Positions 49,555-61,560 are shown, counted from the stretch's first letter. The stretch: DNA of 64,000 nt from Microcebus murinus (GCF_040939455.1 NC_134111.1:55198501-55262500), one strand, 5' to 3'. The notes: generated by a model not told the origin, from the sequence alone. Made by a program: numbers and translations.

Positions 49555-49790
49555 CACTTTATAGCATTTATTATGTGCCAGGTACTGTTTTAGTACTTTA
49601 CACATATTGTCAGGTCTTCACAAGACTCCTAAGAGGTTGAGAATATTTTTAATCCTATGTTACAAAGAGACAACTGAAATGGTTAATAAATAAGTAGTCA
49701 AATTTGCACAGTGGGTTTGGCAGAGGCAGATTTGAACCTGGGGAATTTGGTTCTGGAGACTGGCTCCTAGCCACTATACTGCCTCTAAAG
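49555..49790 (-). repeat. MIR SINE, antisense
   Basis: TATAGCATTTATTATGTGCC, GAGGCAGATTTGAACCTGGG and CTAGCCACTATACTGCCTC. Near full length. Confidence 0.8.
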
Positions 49791-50009
49791 ATGGGCCTGT
49801 GCCAAGCTACACGTATCCCATTCTTGTATTATGCAAACTAATTTAAGTGCACCATGAGTGGTGTTTGGGATTTAGATCCAGATGACTAGCCTGTCGTTGG
49901 TGAGGCAGACAAGGGTTCCAAGCTTGATAGAGCAAATCCTGAATCCCTGTGAACAAGCAGCAGTGTTTTTAATCACCCTTGAGGCCTTCTATGTCTGCAC
50001 CTTATGGTA

Positions 50010-50300
50010 TTGCACCATCTTCAGGGTAGACTGAAACTCCACTCTGTCCATGTTGTTCTCTGCCTAGAGAAGCCCTTGTTTCCTCATTGTCCCAGCAAAA
50101 CTGTATTCATCCTTTGATACCCACATCCTGTTCCACTGTGTCTCTTGGCCTCTCATATGCTCACTCCTCTTGTTGCCTCTGAACTTTATGCTTCTGTTTT
50201 TTCACCAATTACTCTGTTTACTCTTCTTTCTGCTTGAGTAGACCATGAGAATCTCTGGAATGGAGTCCACATCTTTTCTTAGGTTTTAATACAAGTTTTA
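50010..50300 (+). repeat. Possible L2 fragment
   Basis: Pyrimidine-rich text (CCTTTGATACCCACATCCTG, GAGTAGACCATGAGAATCTC) resembles the sense strand of L2 3' sequence. Weak. Confidence 0.35.
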
Positions 50301-50534
50301 TGATCTTGAGAAACTTTTGATCATAGTAACTATTTTTTAACATTTTGAATTGTTCTAAATATAGAACATAAAGTTGTTCATAAAGTTGAAGTTTAATGAA
50401 AACTTGGAATGAAGGCAGGGACACTAAGGTAAAAGTATTTCACTGAGCCTCGAGGCTTGTGAAGTGGTAGGGAGGACACTGTTGGAGAGCAGAGGGAACT
50501 GGAAGCCCAGCTGCCCCTCCTTTGTGGTTTTGGT

Positions 50535-50553
50535 CAAGGTCACCCTGACCTTG
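50535..50553. promoter_or_regulatory. Perfect estrogen-response-element-like palindrome
   Basis: CAAGGTCACCCTGACCTTG is a perfect 8-bp inverted repeat around a 3-bp spacer. It contains AGGTCANNNTGACCT, the consensus site for estrogen receptor dimers. Each half (TCAAGGTCA on both strands) also fits ERR/SF-1 monomer sites. Function is inferred only. Confidence 0.6.
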
Positions 50554-51704
50554 CCCTGCTTGTACTGGGGTGATGAGTCCCAAGGGCCCTGGTACAAGGT
50601 TCCATGCCCTGCAGCGGAGCAAGGCCAGTGAGGAGTGAAACCTGAACCTCAGGATTAGAATTAGCACCTAATGACAATCACAGTTGGCAATAGGGTCACC
50701 TGTGGGCAAAAAGGATGGTACAGGGACACTCCTAGAACATGGCATTTGTTTGGGCTTCCCATCCGTGTTACTGACTGGATCCCAGGCTCTCCCTCAACCT
50801 TGTCCCATACCCTGAGCACCCTCTTTTGGCCTTCTAGTTGGGGGTTAGGAGTGCAGTCTGTTACCAGGGACACATGAGGCTTCTTGCACAATCCTCACTT
50901 TCCAGAGAGCTGGTCAGAAGCAATATTTCAATATCCATGCAGTCAACAGAAACAGTTTCCCATCTTGTGCATCAACAAGTACAGCAGAGTCTCTCCGTCA
51001 CTTCTGAAACTAAGCGTCTCTCTGCTGTTGCCTCAGCATGCAGCTGCTGTCTTCTTAGAGAAAAATAGACTTTACTTTCCACATGTCTTTCATGGTCCCT
51101 TGATGCAGCAAGATACACACGCATTTATATACTTTTACTTATACGTCCAGTAAATATTTATATTGGTTTGTGCCATAAAAGCACACGAAGAATTATAAAA
51201 CAGGTTTCCACTCTTAAGGCTGAATAAAGCAATCACTTGCAGTGAAGAAGTAATCTATCAAGTGAGGCAAAGATGGGTGTGGTTCCCGATCCCTGGCTTG
51301 AATTGTATCTGCATTTATTCTTGGATGAGTGGAGGTGTTCCTGAACACACACGCACGTACATCTGTGCACACAGTGTCATGAACACGCTTTACTTTTAAT
51401 CTGCTCTTTGACTTCTATCAGATATTTCATTAGCCCGTTCTGTCTTCCTCTCTGTCAGACTGTTATTCCACAATGACTGGACTGTGTTGTTGGTGAACTA
51501 TGTTGGTATCTGACTTAAGCTGAATATGGTGGATAGGGCAAAAGTATCTTGGAAATGAAATGATATTTAAAAAGCCACACAATAAAGGTCAGTGAAAATA
51601 GTCATAAATTTAACAACACCAATCACTTTAATTAAAGAAATGAAGAACTCAATTATATTTAAGCAGGTTGGTTATTTTTGTTAGTGGTAGGTGGAATATG
51701 CGTT

Positions 51705-51965
51705 AGAATAATTCATCATAGTGCATTTATTGAGACATACTATGAAGTAAGCATGTGTTAAATGCTTTGTAGTATCACATTTAATCCTGCAATAACCTCC
51801 TGGATAAAATTCTATTCTTGGTCCTAATTTAGCCTCCCTGGCACAGACGAAGAAACTGAAATGAAAAAGATAAGTAACTTGTCCAAGGTGACATAACTAT
51901 TATAGAAAACTGCTGAGACTAGAAATCAAACCCCAGTTAATCCGCTCCCTACCTACCCCCGTGAT
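51705..51965 (-). repeat. MIR SINE, antisense
   Basis: AGTGCATTTATTGAGACATA, ATCACATTTAATCCTGCAAT, GACGAAGAAACTGAAATGAA and CTTGTCCAAGGTGACATAAC. Confidence 0.8.
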
Positions 51966-52104
51966 TGTAACCATTACCCTATATCGTCCACACAGTCATT
52001 TGAATGCCTCTTAGCTTAGATTCCATGGCATAGCCATGGTATTATTGCTTCCAGAGCTTTTCTTTCATGCAGCTTTAAAAATTTATTTATTTTTGTGGTC
52101 TTTG

Positions 52105-52222
52105 TGAGTCTGTCTCTCATCACTTATAAGTTCCATAAGGAAAGGATTAAGATTCTCAAATGTCAGCAATTATTACAGCCTAGTGCTTTTGTCATGACTA
52201 GCATGTAATAAATGTGGGTTGG
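52105..52222 (+). repeat. L2 LINE 3' end
   Basis: TATAAGTTCCATAAGGAAAG then CTAGCATGTAATAAATGTGGG. Confidence 0.6.
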
Positions 52223-52224
52223 TG

Positions 52225-52425
52225 GCATGCCAAGTGCGTAACCTCTGGAGCCAAACAGATGTGCACTGCAATCTGAGTTTGCCACTTGCTAAAAATGTGG
52301 CCTTGGGCATCTGTTTTTTTCTTCAGAAAAAGAAACACAACAATGACTACCTCATAATCATTAAAAAGGTTAAGTGAGACAAAATACTTAGCACAGAGCC
52401 AGGCTCATAGTAGGCCCTCGGTATA
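52225..52425 (+). repeat. MIR SINE
   Basis: TGGAGCCAAACAGATGTGCA, GTGGCCTTGGGCATCTG, TTAGCACAGAGCCAGGCTCA and TAGTAGGCCCTCGGTAT. Confidence 0.8.
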
Positions 52426-52431
52426 TGACAG

Positions 52432-52750
52432 TGTTTTAGCCTGCCAGGACTGCCATCACAAAATACCTCACAGTGGGTGGCTTCAACAACAGAAATTAAT
52501 TTTCTCACATTTTCTGGAGGCTGGAGGTCTGAGACCAAGGTATTGGCAGGTTCCATTTCTGCTGATGCCTCTTTCCATGGCTTGTAGATGAGTCCTTCCC
52601 ACTGTGTCCTCACATGGCATTTTCCCTGCGCATGTGCATCTTTAGTGTCTTTTCCTCTTCTTATAGGACACCAATCCAATCATATTGGATTAAGTTCCCA
52701 TCCTTATGATCTCATTTAGCCTTAATTACCTCTGTAAAGACTCTATCTCC
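52432..52750 (-). mobile_element. MLT1-like LTR, antisense, first part
   Basis: CAAAATACCTCACAGTGGGTGG, TCTGGAGGCTGGAGGTCTGA, GTGTCCTCACATGGCATTTT and GGACACCAATCCAATCATAT follow the reverse of an ERVL-MaLR LTR. It is interrupted by the Alu at 52752 and resumes at 53105. This is a solitary LTR with no viral genes. Confidence 0.65.
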
Positions 52751-52751
52751 A

Positions 52752-53090
52752 GGGTGGGCGAGGTGGCTCATGCCTGTAATCCTAGCACTCTGGGAGGCCG
52801 AGGTGGGTGGATCACTCAAGATCAGGAGTTTGAAACCAGCCTGAGCAAGAGCGAGACTCAGTCTCTACTAAAAATAGGAAGAAATTAATTGGCCAACTAA
52901 AAACATACAGAAAAAATTAGCTGGGCATGGTGGCACATTGCCTGTAGTCCCAGCTACTTGGGAGGCTGAGGCAGAAGGATTGCTTAAGATCATTTAAGCC
53001 CAGGAGTTGGAGGTTGCTGTGAGCTAGGCTGACGCCACGGCACTCTAGCCTGGGCAACAGAGTGAGACTGTGTCTCAAAAAAAAAAAAAA
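52752..53090 (+). mobile_element. Lemur-type Alu inserted in an LTR
   Basis: A complete Alu (GGGTGGGCGAGGTGGCTCAT to GTGAGACTGTGTCTC plus A-tail) flanked by a duplication, AGACTCTATCTCCA at the left (52738-52751) and AGACCCTATCTCCA at the right (53091-53104), one mismatch. It has the lemur-type GCTGACGCCACGGCACTC arm, although the spacer here reads CTACTAAAAATAGG. Confidence 0.95.
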
Positions 53091-53104
53091 AGACCCTATC
53101 TCCA

Positions 53105-53172
53105 CATACAGTCACATTCTAAGGTATTCAACATATGAATTTGGAGAGGGACGTACTTTAGTCCATAACAGA
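53105..53172 (-). mobile_element. MLT1-like LTR, antisense, second part
   Basis: CATACAGTCACATTCTAAGG, TTCAACATATGAATTTGGAG and TTTAGTCCATAACAG are the reversed 5' end of the same LTR, ending in the reversed TGTTATGGACT terminus. Confidence 0.7.
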
Positions 53173-54240
53173 TGGCTATCATTATTGCAAATGAATTGAA
53201 TATTAAATATCCAGAAATTCAAAATAAATGTTCCATGGCAGATCCAAGAATGGTGGTCCCTTTAAAAAGTATCCTGATTACAATTTTAGTTCTTCCTCTC
53301 CCTGCTGCCTTAGAGAAGGCAATCTAGAAAGGCTTTCTCTCCCAGGAAAACTGCACCATAGTCACTCTTGGAAAGAAATGTATTCAGTATTGGGGTGCCC
53401 AAAGTACACTGGAGGAAAACCTGATTCATCAAGTTCAAGTTTAACACCTCAAAAGATAAGGGTCAAGGGCTGCCCATTCTGCCAGGAAAGGAGGTATTCT
53501 TGTGGGGAGCTGGCTACAGAGTGCTTCTTTAACATAGGGTATTGTTGAGCGAACGCTTCCTTAGTATTCCTATCATTATACTTTCCTTATTTAGAAAATT
53601 ACATGGCTATCCTGTTGAGAAAAGTCCCAGGAAAGCTCTTCCTACTCTGAGAGAGAGGAAGATCAGGCAGCTAAATATCAACTGCTTTTTCCTCTTCTGC
53701 TCTTTCTTGAATTTGTGCATAATGTGTTTTTGCTTCTACTTAAACAGTATGTCTTGAACTATGCAAGCATCGGATAAGAGGGCACAGTGTAGAAATGTCT
53801 GCAAAGTTAACCTCACTTGATCTAAGATGGCCAATAAGTTGTAGTTCATTCAGATCCCTTGAAGAGAAATATAAAAGAAGGGAATTAGCATTTTTTGAGT
53901 GGCTACCACCTGCAGCTAGTTTTTTGTTGAATTCACGGAGGCTTGGGAAGTTAACTAACTTGCTGGTAAGAAGCTGCAATAAGTTCTGCAATAAGAAGCT
54001 GCAATAAGTTAAGATGATATAAGAAACTTAAAGGGAAAGGGTTTAGAGAGAGAGTAGGGATCTGAGTAGTTTTACAATTGGAAATCAGGAAGGGGTGATT
54101 GAATAGAGCTATGCATGAAACTCAAGTTGGAAATGAGAGAATGTGTGAGCAGAAGACCCTAAAATCTAGGTCAGCCTTGGCTGGATGAGACAACGTTTGC
54201 CTTTTAGGTATCTGTATCATTCAGAACAAAAGATAAGCTA

Positions 54241-54256
54241 GCTGCCACCTGGTGTC
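54241..54256 (-). promoter_or_regulatory. CTCF-like motif, reverse (weak)
   Basis: Minus strand GACACCAGGTGGCAGC shares ACCAGGTGGCAG with the CTCF core. Weaker than the sites at 33453 and 40268. Confidence 0.35.
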
Positions 54257-54899
54257 TACCTTGGGGCTTTCCTCCCCTCACCTCTTTCCTGCCTGTCCCT
54301 AACAGTGACACCAAGTAAGAAAGAAGAGTGGCCCTGGAGACGTAAACATTTCTAAGACTTAAGGAGGACTCTGGTTTAGGAAACAGGGGAGGAGGACAGC
54401 TTGCAGGCATAAAAAACAGAAAAAGACTGAGGGATTGGGGGAAGGAAATAAAAGAATGTGGGTAAAAGGAAGAGTTATTTAGCAGGGGGTAGGAGAAGTA
54501 GAAATATGCTCTGTGACCTTGTAGGATGTCCCTGAAGTCTGACAGTGATGCTCCGTGCTGGGTGACAGTGTGCCGACAAGTTGGACCACTCAGATCGCTT
54601 CGTGCCTTTTTTGGCTATGTCACTTTAGATAAACCAGCATGAACCCAAAGTAAGTTTGAACCTTCTTCAGATTCCTTTGTGCATGTTCATTCTGTGGTGG
54701 GTGGGAGGAGAAAGAACATCTCTTGACCTGTGTGAATCACTGAGTGCTGTGATACCACCAGCCAGGAGGTGCAAGGGCCAATGGTCCACTGTGGTTTTCC
54801 TTACTGGGCTTCTGAGGATACTTTCCAAAAGTGACACTTTCCTGCTCTATAACCGTGATGAATGGTATTATTTTCAATATTTGCTCCTCTCTAGGTGAG

Positions 54900-55200
54900 A
54901 GGACTCTGCATGCCCTTGCATTGGCATGTGACCCCACTGTATCCCATGAGACGACGACTCTTCCCTGCCCAATGACTTCAGGCTTGGCCATGACTTCCTG
55001 TGGCCAGTAGAATGGGAGTGGGGGTGACTGTATACCGATCCACTCCCCTACCACCAACCACAAACATGGAGCAGAAACTATAAGGCCATCATGTAGTATC
55101 ACCAGCTCTCTTGTTCTTTTCCTTCTGCCACGAGGAGCTTCTCCTTCAGCCCCAATTCTAAAATGAAGGAGCCACAGAGCCACAGCTGACCTATAGCTGA
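54900..55200 (+). mobile_element. MaLR-type LTR remnant
   Basis: TTGGCCATGACTTCCTGTGG, CAGTAGAATGGGAGTGGGGG and CTTCTGCCACGAGGAGCTTC resemble the body of MLT1-group LTRs. An open frame of 250 codons on the minus strand runs across it; it looks accidental. Confidence 0.5.
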
Positions 55201-55408
55201 CATGTAGTGAGAGTGAGAAACAAGGTTCTTTCCTTAACAATCTAATGAAAGTTGCTACAGTGAACTTCTCCTCCATATGCTCCCCTCGTTTTACATTGCC
55301 CCAGGTTTTTAGGTCCAGTGTCTGTAATAAAGGATATCTATTCCCTTTCATAAATGCCTTTTCCTCTTGCCCCAAACTATAAAAGACTTTACGTGTCACA
55401 AAAAAGAT

Positions 55409-55411
<3 letters not shown>

Positions 55412-55443
<32 letters not shown>
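55412..55443. repeat. (GA)n microsatellite
   Basis: About 15 uninterrupted GA units. Confidence 0.97.
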
Positions 55444-55445
<2 letters not shown>

Positions 55446-55599
55446 TGGCATATTGAGAGACACTGGATGTATCTCAGGTCTTTGGGCAACTTTGCACCTT
55501 GGGTATAAAAGCATAGTGGCCAGAACTCTTACCAGGGTGTATTCAGTCCCTACCACCTCTAAAATGGGCTCCTAGCCCTCTAAGCACCAGCTTCCAATC

Positions 55600-55745
55600 T
55601 AAATCAGTAGTTTGATACTCAGCTCTGTCCTGGATTCACCTGCAGAGCTTATCAACCCAGATTCCCAGGCCTCACCTTGAGATTCTGATTCAGTACATCT
55701 AGGATGAGGGCCTAGAACCCTTATTATATAAACATTCCCCAGGAG
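55600..55745. mobile_element. MER20-like hAT relic
   Basis: TGGATTCACCTGCAGAGCTT, TTGAGATTCTGATTCAGTAC and AACATTCCCCAGGAG match a hAT-Charlie non-autonomous element. Confidence 0.55.
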
Positions 55746-56429
55746 ATGTTGGTGAGATGCCAGATTGGGAAGCCACCACCAGCCCCCCTCCACTGGCAGG
55801 CTTGCTGGGCTTTAAGGTTGCCAGAGAGGTGCCAGGCTCTGCAGGGTTCTGTCGGAAATCTGGTGTGGGCTGCTGGCCTCTCTGGGCTAGATGAGAGCCC
55901 AGGCCCTGTGCTGGAGAGTCCTAAGAATTCCAGGAATACTCTGTCCCCAGTGGTCCTCCTTGACAGGAGGGCAGCAATGGCATAAATGATTGTACCTGTT
56001 CTCCTAGCTCTCCTCCATGTCCTCCCCACTAAAGCTTATCAGGTGGTCAGGTGGGCTCAGTCCTCTTCCACCCCTGAGAGAGGATATGGCATCAGCCTTG
56101 GCCACCAGCTGAGGAGTCCAGGGAGACAAGAGGGCTCCTGCTGAAGTCTCCATAGACATTGACAATCACCTGCCTGTGAGCTCATTGCTCACCCATGGGG
56201 CTTGGGTGCCTTCCAACAGTCCTTGGAATACTGTCTCTGAAATCTCCCAGGAGTCAGACCTGAGCTTCAGTGAACAAAGGAAAAGAACAATATATAGGAA
56301 GAACCCAGCTACCAGAGAGAAGTGGAGCTGCTGGAGGAGACAGAAGACAATTTGCATATCATCATATCATCGTACTACCATTGCATCCAAGGATTATAGC
56401 AGGAAAAATGAGACTAAAATATGAGATTT

Positions 56430-57250
56430 TCTAAAAAAAAAAAAAAAAAAAAAATTCAGGAGATAAATTAAAGAAGACAGTTCCTATTGAGATCCAAAAT
56501 ATTGAGTTGGAAGACTAAGTGGAAGAAATATGTTGAAGCACAAAAAATATATATATAAAAATTTGGAAATCTGGAGGGAAAAGACAAAATACTTAAAGGG
56601 CAGATCCAGGAGGGAAATGAGCAAATACCAGGAATTCCAGAAGGGGAAAAAGGAACCTATAGAGAAAAGCGAATAATGAAACAAACAAAAATAAACCATT
56701 TTTGTAAACTGAAGAAAGACCAGTGTCTGTAAAAACTATGAAAATGGCTTATACTGGGGTGTAGTCTGAGAAAATTCCTGAAATCTAAGGTAGAAGGAAA
56801 AAAAATCTTAGAAGCTGCCAAACAGAAACAATGAGAAACGTAAAAAGGAAAAAGAATCAGATTGGAATTTGATTTCTCAATGCAACCTTGAAAGCTAAAA
56901 GATAACGTCTATGTGCATGTGAGACGAAAGAATTGCAATCCTCAATTCCAATGCCCAGCAAAGACAGCTCCACCTGCCAGTGTGAGAGGAAGAGATTTGC
57001 GGCTAGGTGAGGACTCAGAGCTTCTAAGCAAAGGAGGAGGCCTAAACAGAGACTCTGAGAGAGTGAGAGATAAAGAGGAGAGGAAAAAAGTGGTGAGAAT
57101 TAAACTTGCAACACAGAGAGCTAAATCTAAATGGGAGATAATAAAAGATTGACTGGGGTTATCTAATATAAGTGTCAAATAAGGATTACTGAAATAAGAT
57201 AGATATTGACCACCAGGAGAAACCTAATAACCAACTGAATGTGAAAGTAT
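56430..57250 (+). repeat. Sense L1-lineage (L1M/HAL1-like) block
   Basis: A-rich text on the plus strand (AAATCTTAGAAGCTGCCAAA, CTCAATGCAACCTTGAAAGC, CAAATACCAGGAATTCCAGA) resembles the sense strand of the LINE seen antisense at 30.6 and 45.4 kb. It includes an A22 run at 56433-56454. No continuous frame. Confidence 0.45.
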
Positions 57251-57984
57251 TAAACTATAATGGCAACACTGAGGATGGGGGCAGGGTGTGAGGTGGGTGG
57301 GTACAGGAGAGGAGAAGAGAAGGGAAGAAAACATTCCATGATCTCAGCTGGATGGAGGCGGGAAGTAGAAATGTTCTGAAGCTTTCTTGAGGTAGTGGCA
57401 GCAAGAATGGTGGGGAAATGTTGACTTGTTTGGAAACCACCCTGCTCTGACCTTGGTCAGTGCTCTACTTTGAACCCACTTGCTTTTGGCCCTGATTTCC
57501 CAGCAGCCTGGTCTCCAGCCTCCCTGATCTCAGTCACTGCACTTCACTGATATATGGGATGGGGCAGCACAGGGAGTTTGCTAGGGAGCCTCTGGGTTGA
57601 GCTCACGATGGATGACTCTGGATCTCCTACTCTTGCAGGAACGTATAGAAGTAGATTCTGAAGGTGTTCAAGACATCATTCCAAATGGCTCTCTTGGACA
57701 AGTTTAAATCCTTAGGCATGCTGGAATCATCCTATTGACCTTTCTCCTTTCCTATTCCACCTCCACTCCCACCCAGGTTACTTCTAGTTCTGAAGGCTCC
57801 ATTTTGAATTTTGGGTTCTTGGGCAATTTGTGGCCTGCCTTTCATTGTATTGCCTGTAGCATTCAGGGATTTTAGGAAAGCATTTGAGAGATCTTGGTTT
57901 CATCCCAGCCCCAGCTTGTTAGAAACAAAACAATAGGTGTGGGCCTCTGGATATCACTCAGGAAGCCCTAAAATGACAGTAGGT

Positions 57985-58095
57985 TAACCCCTGCTTGCCT
58001 AATGCCAGAGAAGTTGAATAACTTGCCCAAGGTGAGAGTGCCCATTGATGACAGAGACAGGATTAGAATCTCTTGATTCCCAGTCCAGACACTCC
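57985..58095 (-). repeat. MIR fragment, antisense
   Basis: AATAACTTGCCCAAGGTGAG then GACAGGATTAGAATCTCTTG and CCAGACACTCCTGACCC. Confidence 0.6.
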
Positions 58096-58099
58096 TGAC

Positions 58100-59330
58100 C
58101 CTCTAGCCCCTGCCAAATCCCCCTTCCAGTTTGAGACAGAATTTACCAAGCTTCAGGGTGCCCTGCTCAAGCTCTGTCTCAGCTCTGACTGTAATTGGTA
58201 GCATTGTGTAGCTTTTGTCTGGAATACAAGGCATGCCAGATGATGCATTTAAAACAATGATCATATTTATACTTCTGTACAAAGAAAGATCCAGCACATC
58301 AAAACATATTTAATAAATCTAATAAGCAATAAAATAATTTATCTGTGAGAGAATATTTTTAAAACTGGAATTACCACTGAGAGAAAATATCTTTCCTTTA
58401 TGAGGATGATTTGATTAAACAGAAATTTTAGTTCAAGTCTATTTTATGAGCCCATACAGGAGAACAGCAAGCTAATCCATCTGAGAAAGAGAGTAGACAG
58501 CTTACAAATTTATATTCTAAGAATGAATCAAGTCCTATTTCTCTTTATTTTGGTTACTCACATAAAACCACACCAGGTGAATAGAGCCTTGTTTTCTATC
58601 TCATCTATTTGCGTCTTATTAAATACCGAGAGCACGCAACACCTCTGCCTCCAAGCAACAGTATATGGGTGATTCTTGGAAGAGTCATGAACTGCACAGT
58701 GAATGAAAAGAGCTTCTCGTTCGTATCTAGTGCTGCTGGATATAAACTATGGGCATGAGACAGCAGTTATTTTTTTATTCTTTTAAAGGTCACAAAGGAT
58801 AAATGATTACAATAACATTTCACCCACTGACTCTAGGTTTTTACTAGTAAATCCTGATATTGATTTTAAAAGCTGCAAATCTTTTATTCAAATATTTCTG
58901 ATCAGACCATAAATTCTGAAAAATCAAATCTTTTTCTGAATGAAGGATCTATGAAAATAGATGATAGATTTCATGGGCTGTCAAAGCAAAAATGTTACAT
59001 TTCATAGTTTGTCATTGAATATGATATAAAACACCTGCAGGTAGAGTATTTATATTGATACAATTATTCTTTAGTATTGAAAGCTGTTTTCTGGGGAATA
59101 AAAATAAAATATCAAAATAGCTTTTTGCCAGAACTAGAAGTTATCTGCTTTAGAATTAGGTAGTGGAAAATAATGTGGATAAATGCCAAAAGCCATTCTC
59201 TTTGTGTCAAATACAGGGTATGCTACTGCAAGCCCAGGACCGGTGGACTCCTTTTCCCATGAAGCACAATATATTTTATGAAATATCCATCAATATTTTT
59301 GCTGGAGATATAAGGATTCATCTTTGAAGT
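58100..59330. other. Repeat-poor intronic interval
   Basis: No interspersed repeat or exon recognised over 1.2 kb. CpGs such as ACCGAGAGCACGCAACACC and TTCTCGTTCGTATC survive. Possibly conserved noncoding DNA; unproven. Confidence 0.35.
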
Positions 59331-59333
59331 ACC

Positions 59334-59356
59334 TTTTTTTTTTTTTTTTTTTTTTT
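59334..59356. repeat. Poly-T tract (T23)
   Basis: An uninterrupted run of 23 T. No retroposon body is recognised beside it. Confidence 0.9.
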
Positions 59357-60019
59357 GGTTATTGTTCTTTTTACACTTCCTTGCCAGAGGTAAACAAACT
59401 TTAGATTTATATTCCAGCCAGATTAAGTATGCCAAAAATTATTCTTCCCTTTCTGGGTAGTGATTGTAGGATTAAGAAGCTAATTAGCTTTGCTATTTTT
59501 TATGGCTACAGACGGTGGTCCTTACTCTAGCCAACTTTCTCATCAATAAATTTGTCATAAAGGGGCTGATTAAAGGAATGTGGCCAGACTGGACAAATCC
59601 AACACCACAGCTCCCCAAATGACCAGGAGTTAATACACCATGCAGACGGGTCTGGAGAGTCATTTTCTCATAATAAAGACGTCAAAGGATACTCACTCGG
59701 CAGCACATTAGCTGGCATTGTGTGTGTCTATCTATGTAAATGTAAATAAATACATACATATCTGCTAATCTGCTATTTTATATCCTGTAAATCATTTTTG
59801 AAAATAAGGATCACAATTAAATGATGCCAAATATTCTTTAAAAAAGTGAAAAAATGATGTAAAAATATTTATGTTTATAGATAGAAACCTAAATATACTG
59901 AAGTAGTTCACATATGAAGTTACAAACATCTTTCCCCCTATCGTTCCATATTAATTGTCATTTCTCATTACTTGTTGGAATAAGATGCACCATTCATTTA
60001 ACGGCAGGGCATGCTGAAA

Positions 60020-60245
60020 GGACCATTTATGGGCACTGGTTCCAATCCCAGCTTTGATGCTCATTTGACAAGCTGCTTTGCTTCTCTGGGCTGTAGCTCC
60101 CTATCAGGCCAAGAAGGCCAAAGCCACGAATTTCAGAGTTGTTTTCATGATTAAATTAAGATAGCACATGTAACCTGGAACATATAATAGGAAGTGCTCA
60201 ATTAATAATACATAATAATTGGCATTATTATCATTTTCATTATAC
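60020..60245 (+). repeat. MIR SINE
   Basis: TTCCAATCCCAGCTTTGATG, ACAAGCTGCTTTGCTTCTCT and AGGAAGTGCTCAATTAATAA with an ATTATTATC tail. Confidence 0.7.
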
Positions 60246-61239
60246 CTAAGTTGAATACCTTCTAAGGCCCTTGGCTAATGGCATGGAGTATGGCCACTAT
60301 TTTACTGTGACTTAGGAGTTGCGCATGGTTATATATATTACCAACTATAAATGAAAAAATGACATTGTTGGGAAAGGGAATAAGTCAGATAGTCAGGGAA
60401 TATTCAGGCTCATATGAGGAAGGAAAAGTGCAGGCTCAGAGAACTCCCTTCTCAGATCCTGAAAACTAAAGTTTAGGTTTCATTTACAACAGTACATAAT
60501 CTCAGCGGCACATAAGAAACCTTGCCACTTCTGCTCAGTAAAATACAAATCACTGACTACCCGTTTTTATTTTAGGCAGTTAGATAGTTAGTACATCGTT
60601 AATTCCTGCACATACTCAAGCTCAATATCATTGTCAGCTCAGTTTTATTTCTGCCTCCTTTCAGAGATCCCTGGTTGGAGGTAAAGACCTGCTCTCTGAG
60701 TGTCTCCGGGTATTCTAAGGCAATATGAACCATTAGAAGCTCCCCTTCTTCGAGGCAATTTATAATGCAAAACAGCAACACATTTTCTTTTCAGGGCAGA
60801 AATACTGACAATAAAAATGAAGCAGCTTTGAAATATACATTACTGTAATTAAAGTGACTTGCTCTTTGGAAATTCCTGAGATAAGACTTTATTGCAACTA
60901 TTATTTAATGATGAGCATAATAATTAAAGGCTCATTTTCAAAACAATATCAATTCCAGGATCTGGATGTCGTTTCAGATTGCAAAACATGGCCACTGGTG
61001 GATGCCTCCACTCAGGACTCTCTCTGCCTTTCTTTGGACAATGTACTGTGGACTGTGGCCAGCTCCAGCATGTGCTCAGACTGGTGTTCCCTGGCACACT
61101 CTTACAGACACCATTAGCAGACGGGCTTTGGAAAGGGTGTGGTCAAAAATGGCTATGTAAAGTTAGTGTTCTGCCATTTGAGGCACAATGCCCATGAGGA
61201 TATAAAGTCTTAGAAACTGTGCAATAAAGACACCTATTT

Positions 61240-61372
61240 ACCTTTATTATGGTTAGCATTTTTTGAATTTTTAATTAATTTAGTCCCAGAACACTTTTTG
61301 TAGGCATGTGGCACATCTATTAATATTCTGTGGAGCCGTGTTCTATGAGACATCAGTTTGGGAAACATCACC
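61240..61372. mobile_element. Possible hAT-type relic
   Basis: ATTAATATTCTGTGGAGCCG and CAGTTTGGGAAACATC recall a non-autonomous hAT element. Confidence 0.35.
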
Positions 61373-61560
61373 AAGACCTGTGCTTTTCATTCCTAGCTCT
61401 ATAACTGAATCACCTGAGGGCTTAAAAATGTATACCAATGCCAGCCCTCTGCTCTTTTCTTTTTAATTGGTCTGGGGTGATACCCAGGTATTGGTATTAT
61501 TTTAAAGGCTCCTTTCTTTACACTAGTCTAATGTCCAGCTGGAGCTCAGAGCCACTGGCC
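61373..61560. mobile_element. MER20-like hAT relic
   Basis: ACTGAATCACCTGAGGGCTT, AATTGGTCTGGGGTGATACC and AGGTATTGGTATTATTTTAAAG fit the same hAT-Charlie group as 55600. Confidence 0.5.

Noticed and set aside
56433..56454. A22 run, considered as the tail of a processed pseudogene
   Set aside because: The preceding sequence has no recognised coding body, and the following A-rich text looks like an old LINE.
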